Assembly: GCA_037893225.1 (NCBI GenBank)
Contig: JAZGUH010000770.1
Span: 434,001-498,000 of the forward strand
Origin: Hippasteria phrygiana
Lineage: Eukaryota; Echinodermata; Asteroidea; Valvatida; Goniasteridae
Direction: 5' to 3'
DNA: 64,000 nt
The notes beneath the pieces were generated by a model. The model had not been told where the DNA came from. It searched no databases and saw only the letters and a program-made list of their open reading frames with translations. A program made the translations under genes and the position numbers. Below, in pieces: positions 35,730 through 47,763 of the stretch (its first letter is position 1; the number at the start of each line of letters is the position of its first letter).

Positions 35730-36147
35730 TCTGTGAGCCAGTTCGGTATTTCAACTGCGCATGTTCACAATAGCATGACCACTCCACGCGAAACACGACG
35801 CGAAACACGACGCGAAACACGACGCGAAACATGACGCGACGCACGACGCGAGCACGACGCGACGCACGACGCGACACACGATGCGACACACGACGCGATG
35901 CACGACGGTGCGACGCGATGGGCGACGGAAGGGGCGAAGTTGAGGAAAGAAAACCTGCAAGCTGGGAAAAAAACGACACGACGCGGCACGACGCGACACC
36001 AGAATGTGCTCAAAAGTAATGGGAAAGAAGCGACGGCACGACGCGACGGCACGATGTAACGGAGCCGTCGTGCCGTCGCGTCGTATAGTCGCGTCGCGTG
36101 TGGAAGAGGCAAAGCGGTGTGTCGTAAATAGTACACCATAGCTAGGT

Positions 36148-36400
36148 GTGACAGGCCCTTTACACTGTTTATACATCAGTGGCGCGGACTGTCAAAAACG
36201 GATTCCTAATCCTAGTCCATATAAATGTGGCTAACTGGACTTCCTTCGTATATTGTAAATTTTGTTATACGCAGTGGCTATTTTTACGGCAGCCGTAACG
36301 CGACTTTCAAATGCTATATTATTGTACGTTACAGCATACGTACAATGCGAACATTAGGCCTAGAGCCTATATCAGATGTAAAACTGCCCATCCTGCAGAG
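36148..36400. other. Intergenic
   Basis: No gene or repeat recognised. Confidence 0.3.
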
Positions 36401-36474
36401 CGCTTCGGTAGCGTAATTGGTAAGGCGTCTGGTTTTGATGCATGGCCGGGGTCCCTGGATCAAATTCCTGCCTA
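36401..36474 (+). repeat. tRNA-like SINE head (degenerate)
   Basis: An A-box-like TAGCGTAATTGGTAAGG and a B-box-like GGATCAAATTCC are spaced as in a tRNA, with an anticodon-loop-like GTTTTGATG between them. The arms pair poorly, so this is not a functional tRNA. It directly abuts the CTAGTCTTGGTTCAAGACG repeat. Confidence 0.4.
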
Positions 36475-36854
36475 GTCTTGGTTCAAGACGACAGTGATTG
36501 ATAATGGATCGTGTAACGTCGAGTCGCGTTTTCATTCCATGCAGTGCGCCCTCTGACGGTACGATTATACCAACTCATGGGAATACGCGTCTTGGGAATC
36601 CTGCAAAATGTGGGCGCGGCAGTAATATGCAAATGAGTTTGTTTGTGTTAATATTCATAACCTTCGAACAACATGGCGCGCGCTTCAAGCAGTCGGCGAC
36701 CCCATGACATACCATACGACAGTGTCCATCCTAGTCTTGGTTCCAAGACGTCCTTAGTTCGGTGCGACGTACAGCGCACACGGCAGCGCCCTCTAGCTAC
36801 ACACAAACATACGCCAAGGCCAAATCGCTAAGAACGTCTTGGGTATTTCGCAAG
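36473..36854 (+). repeat. Two direct copies of the TAGTCTTGG...CGTCTTGGG repeat
   Basis: Copies at about 36473-36611 and 36730-36854 begin TAGTCTTGGTTCAAGACG (second copy with one extra C) and end CGTCTTGGGAATCCTG or CGTCTTGGGTATTTCG. Each is about 125-140 bp and contains GCGCCCTCT in the middle. They match the terminal arms of the 40747-42886 element, so they may be solo ends. Confidence 0.65.
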
Positions 36855-36904
36855 GGAGCGCGCGCGACCTGCTTATGCATAATTTAACAGGCGGGTCAAA
36901 CGAA

Positions 36905-38851
36905 TAATCGCGCGTGCAGCGTATCAGAGATCACACCAAACCTTCTCAATGGAGACATGTTGGAACAGATGTTAATCCAGCTGATGATGGTTCGAGAGGT
37001 CTTGGAGTTGAAGAATTGATGAACAAGTCAAGGTGGCTTGTTGGGCCCAACTTTCTCTGGGAAAGAGTGGTTCCTGTCATCATTGAAGCCAGCAGGCCGA
37101 CAATTTCTTCAGATGACCCGGAAGTGAAGAAAGTCAAGAGCCTTGCCACACAGACTGCGAAGCAGACGTTTGAGCTTGAACGTCTTGAACGCTTCTCCGA
37201 ATGGCACCAAGTTAAGCGAGCTGTGGCGACTTGTCTAAAGTTCAAGTCTCTCTTGATGAAGCGTTCTGTGAAGAAACCACAGAAATCCAATTCGATCCAG
37301 GCTCTGCGAGAAAGTGCGATTCCTTCCTACGAACCTGTAGTAGTTGAGGATCTGCGTCAGGCGGAACTAGAAATCATGAGACTGGTGCAGAAGGAAGCCT
37401 TTGGAGAGGAAATCAAAATCCTGGAATCTCTGAAGGTCAACAGTGAGAACCTTAGCAGATTCAAGGTTCGAGAGCGCAACAAGGTCATGAAGACTACTAG
37501 CTGTCTCTACTAGTTAGATCCATTGATTGATGCTAACAAAGTTCTGCGAGTTGGAGGACGTATTAGAAGGGCAGGCTTTCCTTCCAACTTCAAACATCCG
37601 GCAATATTGCCCAGAAAGCATCACATCACTGAATTGATCATCCGACATTGTCATCAGCAAGCACAGCATCAAGGTCGAGGCATGACGATAAACCAGATCC
37701 GGATGAACGGCATCTGGATTATTGGCTGCAGCTCGGCTGTGTCACACTACATATCGAAGTGCGTCAGATGTAGGAAGCTGTTCTCCCAAGTTCAGGAGCA
37801 GAAAATGGCAGATCTGCCAGAAGATCGACTTGAACCTGCACCCCGTTCACTTACTGTGGCGTTGATTTCTTTGGACCATGGTACATCAAAGAAGGCAGAA
37901 AGGAATTGAAGAGATACGGTGCCCTCTTCACATGTATGGCAACGCGTGCCATCCATATTGAGACTGCAGTCAATTTGAGTGCAGATTCATTCATCAACGC
38001 CCTGAGAAGGTTCATCTCCATCCGTGGGCCTATCCGGCAAATAAGATTAGATAGAGGCACAAATTTCACAGGAGCGGAGTCGGAGCTAAAGGAAGCTGTT
38101 GCCGGATGCCGAGATGGACTATAGCCGCATAAGTCAGTTTCTCCGGAAGGAGGGATGCGATTACTGCCACTTTGAATTCAAGATGAATGCTCCTTCAGCC
38201 AGCCATGCAGGTGGTGCATTGGAACGCCAGATACGTTCTGTGCGCAGAGTTCTGGGGCCATTGATGCATCAGGCAGGCTCTCAGCTTGATGATGAATCGT
38301 TGAGAACACTGATGTGCGAAGCGTCTACTATTGTCAACAGCAGACCCCTTACAGTTGACAACTTGAATGACCCAACTTCGCTAGCTCCACTCACCCCAAA
38401 TCACCTGTTGACCATGAAATCGAAGATCATCCTGCCACCACCTGGAAGGTTCCAGCGTACTGACGTGACGTATACTCTCGGAAACGTTGGCGCCGAGTCC
38501 AGTACTTGACTAATGAATTTTGGACACGATGGAGACATGGGTTCGTTCAAAACCTCCAACTGCGCCAGAAGTGGACCCGACCACAAGCTAATCTTCACAC
38601 TGGGGACATCGTAATCGTCAAGGATGACAACCTTCCTCGTAACCAGTGGTTGCTTGCCCGAGTTGTCGAGGTTTTCCCCGACGAGGACAATCATGTGCGC
38701 AGATCGAGTCAAGCTCTCTCTTGGTGACCCTCACTTAGATGATAAGGGAAAGCGAGTCCACTCTGAGAGGTTCCTCGAGCGCCCCATACAGAAGCTAGTC
38801 TTACTTGTGGAGGACTTGGAGGACCGGGGAATCCCCAACGAGGAGCCCTGA
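36905..38851 (+). pseudogene. BEL/Pao retrotransposon Pol: RNase H tail, integrase and C-terminal domain
   Basis: Order of motifs: WRHVGTDVNPADDGSRG (end of RNase H, 36955), the long helical linker with SEWHQVKRAVATCLKF, VLRVGGRIRRAGFP (37540), an HHCC zinc-binding module (HHITELIIRHC to SKCVRCRK, 37620-37780) and the integrase core. The core shows FTCMATRAIHIETAVNLSAD, RGPIRQIRLDRGTNFTGA (catalytic Asp) and GGALERQIRSVRR (catalytic Glu; the usual Trp before it is Leu). A DUF5641-like end follows, NEFWTRWRHGFVQNLQLRQK to SERFLERPIQ. Stops or frameshifts fall near 37511, 37850, 38120, 38509 and 38700. The protease and RT half is missing upstream. Confidence 0.92.
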
Positions 38852-39124
38852 GTAACTTTCAATATAAGCAGTTGTGTACCTGGATAACCTGTTACTGTAC
38901 ACTTGTTTATTATACATTGCCTGCAAGAAATTTGATAGTTCAAATTGTTCGAAGTTAAATGATTACCGTTTTAAATTACTTCAAGACTGTTTATTACATG
39001 TTTGGACATTATACTCAGACAACGTAAAGGAGTAATGCGGGCGATCAACGTTGGTTTGGAACAAATGAGTTTAGTTTAATCAAGTTACTGATTGTAAATT
39101 AGTTATACTAATTTAAGGGAGCCA

Positions 39125-39793
39125 TGTAAGTGCAGATCAACTAGATTTCTTAAACAGCGCCCTCAATATTATTGGAGTGAGAGGTCTTGTGCCAACAAAC
39201 AAACGGGCACATGTTTACTTCAGCCATTTTCTTGCAGGAGTGAACAAAGGACCAAATTTAACCTGTTTTTGACAAGGTCTAAGGAGGCAAGGAGTTTTCA
39301 TGGAGCCAGTTAGGAGCCAGTTAGGAGCCAGTTTGGAGTCTCAGACATCTAGACTAAGAGCCAAATCAAGTTATCTAGAACATGCGAAACAGTTTGGAGC
39401 TTAGAACAGTTTTGAGATCCTAAGTCAGTTTGCAGATTAACTACGAACAGTTTTAGAGCCTTACATAACTGATATGGAAACTGAAGAACCTTGCGAGAAA
39501 TATATTGGCTAATGACATGAATGAGAACTGTAACAATTGGCTTCAGTCGAGACGCTTACTTCATTTTCTACCTTGAGTGACCCTTGCGAACTTTGCGAAA
39601 CCCCTAGCAACAGCATTATTGGTCCTACAAGCAGAACATGACCCTTTTGTGAACTTAAGTTAGGAAGTGCTGCAGCTATAGAATGTGTTCTGGTTCCAAA
39701 CATTGCATTGATTGACGTCATCACTTTGGTACTCTATTGCGTCGTAACATCCGCGGTTTATTTTATTCCAATACTAACTTACCCAGCAACACA
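39125..39793 (+). mobile_element. Putative 3' LTR of the BEL/Pao element
   Basis: A purine stretch TTTAAGGGAG (39114-39123) could serve as the polypurine tract, and TG at 39125 and CA near 39793 would be the LTR ends. The interval includes GGAGCCAGTTAGGAGCCAGTT repeats. No second LTR copy exists in the window to compare, so limits are tentative. Confidence 0.4.
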
Positions 39794-39967
39794 GCTACAT
39801 CTACTTTCTGCAACGAGCCCGTCCTTTCCGAAACACAGATTTATGCAATGTAGCGTGTCACTCTTCCTCATGTTTCGATAACATTTCCCCGCAACAGCAA
39901 CTTGACCATCCTTCATAACTTCACCAAAAGAAACCTCCTTAAAATAATTGTAACCCTTAATTGAGAA

Positions 39968-40169
39968 CCCCTTGCCACCGGGTGGCGCCGGGGCACCAGG
40001 CCGGATTATGCAGCCAAGCGAAACAGAAACAAGAGGCTTGTGCAGCCAAGCATAACGTACACAATACCCCAATAATGGATTGAAAATGCAGAAATTGACG
40101 TGTATAGACGTCACCCGGCCTGGTGGCAATTTCAATCTGCACGTATTTGTGTCAACCGTACGCAAGGGG
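39968..40169. mobile_element. CCCCTTG MITE, copy 1
   Basis: Ends CCCCTTG and CAAGGGG. Interior GCCAAGCGAAACAGAAACAA and CCCCAATAATGGATTGAAAA match copy 2 at 51716-51947 in the same orientation. The TTAA flanks are eroded here. Confidence 0.75.
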
Positions 40170-41289
40170 TTATTAACTTTCGCCCGCTTGCTAATTTTGT
40201 CCCCGCCTAAAGAATTTTAATCCACCGCCTTTGGCAGAACACCGAGTCGCGTCGTCGACATTGTGCATGTATTTGTGTACTTGAACGTAAAGCTTGACCG
40301 AGGTAATGGCGTCGCCATGCCGTTGCTAAGGTGGGCGGGGCTTATGGTCAAATCCGGATCGGTCCATAGGAGATGGGACAGGTGTCCTGTTTGCTTCACA
40401 CAGATCGGGAGGTGATCCAGAGCTGAACGAAAACAAACAGGATCGCGAATCCTCTCGCTATATGTTGCATGCTGGGAGAATTTGTATTACACGACAATGT
40501 CGTCTGCTTCAGATTCTGTAGGGCTATTTTTATGATAAACTATCTAGTATTTCCAGAAAAGTAAATAAATCGTTCATAGCTTTAGGTTAGGACCTAATAA
40601 AAAGAATACGCTGTAAAAGAATTATGAGTAAATACTGTCACAATAGCTCGTTAAATGCTTCAAATCTACGTCCCGTCTCGCACGTCGCCATCTTGGATCT
40701 TGCGAACCCACCTCGCGAGCAGGATCACTAAAAACGTGATCTGGAGTAGTCTTGGTTCAAGACGTTGTTACGTGTAATACGCGATAACCGGCCGCCGCGA
40801 GAGGGCGTTATTAGCCATGAACTATTAATAGCCACGAACCGCCAGTAACAACGTCTTGGGAATCTTGTAAAATCTCCCCCCGAAAAATGGGGGAAACTAG
40901 TGCGCATGCGTCAATTCTGTATGAAAATGAGGAACATTTTCTCTTCACGCACGCGCACATACGAAAAAGAGCTGCCATGAAGTTGCACAATAGTCTGGTA
41001 GCTATCTATACTACTGGCCGAAGGGGCACTGGTAAGTTCGCGATCGAAGCTGCTTGCTCTGCTTTGCATTAATTGCAGGCAGCCGGCCGGCCGGCTGGCT
41101 ATGCGCTAGCGGCTGCAGTGTTCACCGCTCGTGTTCGCATGCGACGTCTTGCAACTGTGACGATCGATGCGAGGGAGATACGACGGGTAAGGTGCCGGGC
41201 AGGACCGGGCAGGCAACCTGGGTGATGGTGTGTAATCTGCGGGAAATTACTTGTTACATGTACATGCAAGAAATACCTCTCCGTTATAT

Positions 41290-41460
41290 TAAACCGTAGG
41301 GGCTCGGACAACTCGACCGTTGGCCGACTCGACTCGAGACAACTCGACCGTTGAGACAACTCGACCGTCTTTGCGTCAAATGGGAAGACAATTAAGTCGT
41401 CCGTGAAGACAAGTCTTCCGTTGAGACAAGTCGTCCGTTGAATTGAAGTCGACTCGGAGG
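41290..41460. repeat. Irregular GAGACAACTCGACCG repeat
   Basis: Five to six related words (GACAACTCGACCG, GAGACAAGTCGTCCG, GAAGACAAGTCTTCCG) recur at 17-25 bp spacing inside the Mutator-like element. The overlapping minus-strand ORF of 175 codons has no recognised domain. Confidence 0.6.
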
Positions 41461-41861
41461 TAGGGGAATCGCTGCTGTCTCGGCGGGGATTTGCGTCCAG
41501 CCTCAAAGCAAACATGAGCCTGAATTTTTGTCGAGTTTCACCAGTGGAGAAAACCCGCAGGAGATCTAGAGTGCGTCTCAGTATCTTTGTGAACTGTGTT
41601 ACAATCGAATCACCAGAGTACGACAATCTCTGTTTTCCCCGGCCGTAAAGACTAGGGCCTCGTGAGCTATTTGTTTTATTATTATCACGGCCTTTTTTAT
41701 TTTATATCTCAATCAAATCATCTAACAAGGTCTCCTCAGCACCATTATAATATATCAATTATCATATTCAGCCCCGTTAAGATTTTCTGTTTATTATATT
41801 TCCATCATTCCGGAACTTTTTAGTTCATTCCCCTCGGCCCTACCAAACAATGTTTGTTCAG

Positions 41862-42610
41862 CGGGATTTTTCCATATTCATAATATCAGACGAATACGTA
41901 AATACTTAACCAGTAATAATCTAACTGTTTTAATTCATGCTTTCATAACTAGTCGTTTGGATTATTGCAATAGCTTGTTTTACGGTTTACCGAATTCACA
42001 ACTTATTAAATTACAAAGAGTTCAGAATGCAGCTGCCCGACTTGTACACGGTATTCCTAGATGGAATCACATTACACCCATATTATACCAGTTACATTGG
42101 TTACCCGTTTCTTTCAGGATTCAATTTAAAATACTGCTTTTGACATTTAAAGCTCTTCATGGTATGGTACCGCAGTATCTTAGTGACTTATTATGTATCA
42201 AAGCTAATTCGAATTATTCATTGAGATCAAATAACACCATATTATTAGACTATCCCAAAGGGAGGGTAATGAATACTTTCGGACGACGGGCTTTTTGTAT
42301 AGCAGCTCCTTCTTTGTGGAATTCGTTGCCAGTGACGATCCGTCAAATTTCGTCACTGGCATCTTTTAAGATTCAAGTAAAAACACATTTATTCAGAGCT
42401 GCCTTTGGAAAGTAGTAGTATTTTGGGCTGAATTCAATGGCTTGTGTTATTGTATTGTAATTGTGTAATGTATAACTGTTCTACATGTAATTAATTTAAT
42501 TGTATTTTAATTGTATAACGTAAGTGTTATTTATTTAATTGGTAAGCGCATTTGAACATAATTATGGAATTTGCGCTCTATAAATTATTATTATTATTAT
42601 TATTATTATC
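41862..42610 (+). pseudogene. 5'-truncated LINE (L2/CR1-like) RT C-terminus and 3' tail
   Basis: Reading starts in FHIHNIRRIRKYLTSNNLTV and continues RLDYCNSLFYGLP, QRVQNAAARLV, LHWLPVSFRIQFKILLLTFK, SLRSNN and AAPSLWNSLPVTIR to the stop at 42415. This is the conserved C-terminal tail of L2/CR1-type RTs. About 160 bp of 3' UTR ends in an ATT microsatellite (42580-42608), the usual tail of such elements. It was apparently inserted into the Mutator-like element. RT catalytic motifs are absent because of 5' truncation. Confidence 0.9.
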
Positions 42611-42955
42611 TAAATAGCACGGACCTGCTGTACCTTTATCTTCATTATACTAACACTCGGGCGGTAGTAGTCAGGGGGGTAGATCTATGCATAATGCATC
42701 TATTTATGTATTCATAATGCGCGCTGCAACATTAGGCTAAGCAGGTGCGTGCGCACAACACGGCTTCTACAAGATTCCCAAGACGTTGTTACTGGCGGTT
42801 CGCGGCTATTAAGTTTGTCGTGATAACGCCCTCTCGCGGCGGCCGGTTATCGCGTATATACGTAACAACGTCTTGAACCAAGACTAGATCTGGAGCAGCT
42901 TTCGACGCTCCGGATCACTGATCGCGCTCCGGATCTGCGTGAAACAAACACGCCC

Positions 42956-43395
42956 ATCAATCATGGCGTTGTACTAGCGCCCTCTTTAGGTCAGTTTGCA
43001 AACATTTTCACTGGTTCCCGCTTTTGTTTATGCGTCTGTAGCTGTAGTTGTGTGCAAAAGACGTTACCAGCAGGATGTAAATAACAGAAATTTAATGTGA
43101 AATCTACCCAACCTTTCTGATTCTGTGTCATCATTTGTTTCTTGGTATTTTAGTTTTGGAGAACTTGCTAAAATTATCTGAATGAGTGTACTTTTTGCAG
43201 CTTTTCCCAAAAAGTTTTGTTAATTCCTGTAACAAAATAATTTAATTTTTGAACCATTTTGAAGTGTAACTAGGGCAGGCCTTGTGACTGGGACAACTCG
43301 ATCGGTCTGAGCATAGAGCAAGGACTGCACAAAGAGGAAACCCTGCCTGTTCACACAAAACTTCAACTGACCTGCAATCCATTCACTGTTTCAGT
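42956..43395 (+). promoter_or_regulatory. Upstream region and probable 5' UTR of STMP1
   Basis: Unique-looking sequence immediately before the STMP1 start. It contains AGCGCCCTCTTTAGGT at 42972, a CTCF-like word. A sequence TTTCAG lies directly before the T-ATG, so the coding exon may begin at a splice acceptor and an untranslated exon may lie further upstream. No TATA box is obvious. Confidence 0.4.
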
Positions 43396-43410
43396 ATGTT
43401 TTCTTTTTTG
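43396..43410 (+). other. STMP1: STMP1 coding exon 1
   Basis: ATG TTT TCT TTT TTG followed by GTAAGT. Five codons, phase 0. The start Met and Phe-4/Leu-5 align with the family N-terminus without a gap. Confidence 0.8.
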
Positions 43411-46400
43411 GTAAGTAGACAAAAAGCCTCACATAATAATATGAATGATTTACGGCGATTGTGTTGTGTAGGGCCCTGTTCCTAGAGAAGGGAACAAAAT
43501 TCCACTTTTTGTTTTAGTTTTTAGGTTATTGGAATATATCCAAACTACAATACATGTACAAAAATGTAGTTAGCGACCTTACAAACTAACAGGTATGCCG
43601 TAGATAAAGGGCAGGGTTTTAGTTTTTGAGGGACATTTTCGGGTAAAGCGACGATGAAGACGACAAAACGCATCGCGAAAATAAAGATGGCGATCACCGG
43701 ACCGCGACGCACAGTAAACAAGCAAAGCCACGTTGATTGGCATGGCAACTGCCATAAATCGCGTAAGAAAATTGCATTTTCTACTGCAATAAACTGTTGA
43801 AAATTACAAAAAAAGATGTAAATAGAATTAAAAGAAGTCTACTTTAGGTTGAAACATTTTGGAATGAGAAAAAATACCCTTAAATCTAATTTGATCAAAC
43901 AGGGACCCTACACTACACAATTGCGTGATTTACAGGCATAAAAAAGAACTTAGGCCGAGTAAAAAAAAGCATGTTTCACGTCCGGGTTAAAAAAATAAAA
44001 GGAGGAAGAGGGGCTTTCTATTATTTATTTTTAAGATGGCCGTCATTTACAAAAAATTCTGGCAACCGTTGGTGTTTTCCTGTTCAAAGACGCTTAGAGA
44101 CATGTTGAAAGATGAAAGAGACATGTTGAACAAGAGAACTGAACATATTTAAAGTGTTTTTTAGTATGTTTGGAGCACCATATATACATAATTTTTCTGT
44201 GGTAAAAATAAAAAAATTAAAAATCCAGGCGGCCTCCAAAAAGGAAGCGGGCGGGGACGCGAAACATGTTTTTTTCTTATTTCGCCTTATAAGTGGGAAA
44301 TGTTTTGTTTCGTTTGGAAGTTTTTTTACAACAACCTGCCATGAAATATGTATCCACGTGTTGGCAATTTTTGCGCACCTAAGCTCCACAACAAAATTTC
44401 TCTCACATGAACAAAATATATCTAGAGCCTTTGACTATACTTCTATTCTCCCAGTGTATGCAGCAGTGTTGTAGCCTGTAGGTCTCGAGACCTGGTCTCG
44501 GTCTCGAGACGGTCTTGAGACCTGGTCTCGGTCTCGAGACGGTCTTGAGACCTTTTTTGAGGTCTCGGTCTCGGTCTTGGTCTCGTCCTAGCAAAGTCTC
44601 AGTCTCGGGAGGGCTGGTCTCTGTCTCAAAAGTGCAGATCTCGGTCTCGGTCTCAGTCTCGGATGCCAAGGTCTCGAGTTTTACCCCTGAGACCAGTCGA
44701 GACCACAGCAAAATACAATGCGCCATACAAAATCCAGTCTTCATCCATACATAAACAACATTGTACTAAGTACAAGTATCATGCTGAAGAATTAGATTGA
44801 AGCTGGAATGGCGACCAGTCAATGCAGCTTGTTTATTATGAGTTCTGGTACCCGCAGATGTGCGCCGTCAATGTATTTCACTGGTGCACATGGTATGGGA
44901 TTCTGACGACAAGCACGCTTAATTTCTATGTGAGCAAATAGGTAGACACGTTCGACGTTCTTGCTCAATGCTTACACAACGCATGCTTTTAGTGTTGGCC
45001 TACTAGGTAGTTGTATATAATTACATAAAAGGATATCGAGAGAAGTGCAAGGCTAATTGGGTTTGAAACTTTGTACGTACATGTTTTACATAGTCGGGTA
45101 TGTGTTGTGGATGAAAATGTAGGGGACGCCATCAAATTTTTTTTTTAATGAATTTTTAATTAATGTTGATTGTTCTATTTTACATTTTTCTTTACGGTGT
45201 TTTGAATAATTTAGAAATAGAATAAATTGATAAGCCCTCCTTCAAAAATCAACTTTCAATAAACAACTTTGCAGAAAATCCAGTTGCATTGTCCATTCTG
45301 GATAATCAACAATTCTAGTGGTTCAATTTTTTTATTCAAATAATATTAGGAGAAATTACAATCTGCCTGTCAGTGCCATACACGTACAATGTATGGCATG
45401 TCAAAAGTCTGAAAGCACAACTATTTACCAAAGGTGAAATAATAACCGTCAAGTCTTGTGGAATTATTTAATTGATGATTGCGTGCTGTGTGAGACTTTA
45501 TAATTGAGCACTTAATTTTATACATGTATATCTTGCATAATTTAAGATAATAGTCCTTGTTATAGCCGAAATAGCAGATTTCAAAATTTTTTGTATATAA
45601 GCTGATCCCCCATATGCACAAATTATCGTCCGTGAAAAGTTATCTTTTTGAGCATTTTAATCTAAAGCAGGGCACAACACTCCATGAGGAAAATCAGCTT
45701 CAACACCATACATTTCTTATTCATGTTTGGTCTCGGTCTCGGTCTCGGAAGTTGTGATCTCGGTCTCGGTCTCGGTCTCGGCCTGCAAAAGTCTCGGTCT
45801 CGGAAGTCTAGTCTCGGTCTCGAAAGAGCTGGTCTCGGTCTTGGTCTTGGTCTCGGTCTCGGTCTCGGTCTCGGACATGAAGGTCTCGACTACAACACTG
45901 GTTTGCAGCATGTGCAGTGGGGCTATGGTTTACACAGAAGACCATTAAACAGAGCAAAGCCATCGGCAGCAAGAAATTCTAAAAGCCTCACAACAGAAAA
46001 TAGTTATCATTCATCATTGTAATTTTCACATTGTACTACAAAATTTGAAGGAGACGTCATTTTTATTTGTAAAAAACATGCGGCAAATTTAGATGACGAT
46101 GTTGAGAAATAGAGGTCAAGATTGGCTTCCTATCCCGCGTCGGTAACTTTAGTATCATGAAAAAGAGAATCACATCAAATTAATAACGTTTAAAAATGTT
46201 TAAATCATTTTCATACACATGTAGGTGCTTGTATTCTGGAGATAAAACGGCAAAAATTCAGTGGGAAAAAGTCGGCAATTTTTAGTGTCAACATATTTAT
46301 GTGTAAACTGTAAAGTTTTCAAAAACAAATCTTTAATATCACTGAATCCCAATGAACCAGTTCGCGTCGGATGACGTGTACACGTAAAGGTTTTGCGGTA

Positions 46401-47712
46401 TTCGGAACGGATGAAGGATAAAAACGCGCTCGAATGAGGCCGGAAATATCCGTCAGTGACCCGCTCGCAGTGAGTGAGGCCGGAAATGTCGGTGTGCTAC
46501 TAGCTGCTCTGTAAAAATATAAATAGCTGCTCTCGAAAATAAAAATAACTGGTCTTGAAAATAAAATAGCGATGGCACTAACGGGCTTTCGTAGTTTTTC
46601 GAGTTAACCGGTTTTGACTTATCGAGATTTCACTGTATTTGAATTTTTAAACCAGTGGAAATACAGACATTACGGAGAACATCCCTTGACCGCAAATGAT
46701 ATGGTCCAAAGCATGATGTAGTCCATTTGTGTTTGTGAGTTTATAGCAAGTTTATATACGGCAGCCTGCCATGTGTGCGACGTTCAAAGTTGTGGCGTCG
46801 ACATCTCACGCGAGGTATGAAGCCAACAATAACAATATGAACAAAATGGAACGAGATAATTTTTAATGCAAGTAAAATTTATAGCAATAATGTTCAATTA
46901 AAAAGGGCATGCTGGCCAACTTGGTCCCGGTATGTGTAAATTTTGATAGGGCATTGCGGCCAACTTGGCAAGGCATGCGGCCATTGACCACGGTGGCCGC
47001 GGTTAAGATCGAGGCCTGCTGCTAAATGCAATCAACTTTTTGCCATTGGTGCATTCTGTTGCATTTAGCAGGGTTAGGGTTACACTGTGAATCCCATGGA
47101 TGTGATTTCCTATTCAAAATGGACATGAGGATTAAGAGGATGTGATTTTAACAATGAGGGTCCAAAATCACATCCTACTCTATTTAAAATCACATCTGAA
47201 GCCTGTGAACTATTATCCCACCCTGACAAAGAGTACATTGTGACTTCTGAGTTTAACAGCTTAAACCACATTGTGATTCTGGACTCTGGATGTGATTTTG
47301 GACCCTCATTGTTAAAATCACATTCTCTTAATCCTCTCCATTCTGAATAGGAAATCACATCCAAGGGGTTCATAGTGTAAAGCACTATTTCCCAGTCAAG
47401 TTGTGCTGACACCTGCATGCACATTTAATGTTGCAGCACCATTCTCAGCAATTCTGCCTCTGAAGATAACGAGCCTTTCTGATGGAGTTTCCATTGTTGG
47501 TAACAATGATGTTACTTGTTGAACTGTTAGTGCAGTCTAGTAAGCTTTTTACTCCTTTGTTGTTTTTCAGTTTGGGTTTATCACTGGTACTGCGGCTGGA
47601 ATCTATTTGTCGCAGAATTATGAGGTAGGTTTCGGCTACGCTCTATCTGACATTGTTTTTGCCATTTCATCGTGCTTGCTGCTGAGAGCCTGAAATAACT
47701 TTTAGTCCTCAT

Positions 47713-47763
<51 letters not shown>

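Larger units (their letters stand above)
33265..36147. mobile_element. Large inverted repeat (foldback), arms ~0.8-1 kb
   Basis: Left arm 33265-34271 is the reverse complement of right arm 35373-36147. From outside inwards the arms hold GGTGTACTATTTACGACACA, a CGTCGCGTCGTG-type simple repeat and a copy of a 0.4-kb MITE. The left arm is longer by an insertion at about 33922-34148. The spacer of about 1.1 kb includes a poly-C MITE at 34697-34929. ORFs across the CGTCG tracts are artefacts. Confidence 0.85.
40747..42886. mobile_element. Mutator-like element: ~120-bp inverted ends, exact 9-bp target duplication
   Basis: Left arm 40747-40871 and right arm 42766-42886 are near-identical reverse complements starting TAGTCTTGGTTCAAGACG. 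GATCTGGAG flanks both sides (40738-40746 and 42887-42895), while the empty site in copy 2 of the host MITE has this segment once. Long inverted ends with a 9-bp duplication fit MULE/MuDR-type transposition. Each arm is itself palindromic (CAAGACGTTGTTAC...GTAACAACGTCTTG). The cargo is non-coding sequence plus a LINE 3' end, so it is non-autonomous. Confidence 0.85.
40386..42955 (+). mobile_element. 0.4-kb MITE family, copy 3, split by the 40747-42886 insertion
   Basis: The left part 40386-40746 includes both the GATCGGGAGGTGATCCAG end and CGTCGCCATCTTGGATC. The right part 42887-42955 ends GCGTGAAACAAACACGCCC. Removing the insertion and one duplication restores about 420 bp, matching copies 1 and 2. 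Confidence 0.85.
43411..47570 (+). other. STMP1 intron 1
   Basis: 4160 bp. Holds two GGTCTC arrays (44467-44705, 45726-45893), a truncated TTAA-type MITE (46357-46500) and the inverted-repeat MITE 47081-47379. The remaining stretches (43411-44460, 44710-45720, 45900-46350, 46510-47080) are AT-rich and show no recognised feature. Confidence 0.8.

Noticed and set aside
41099..41626. 175-codon minus-strand ORF
   Set aside because: No domain recognised; it covers the irregular GACAACTCGACCG repeat inside a non-autonomous element.
44403..46022. ORFs rich in ETET, SVSV and GLGL
   Set aside because: Products of the GGTCTC/TCTCGG arrays.
47110..47424. 104-codon minus-strand ORF
   Set aside because: Lies within the inverted-repeat MITE of STMP1 intron 1.
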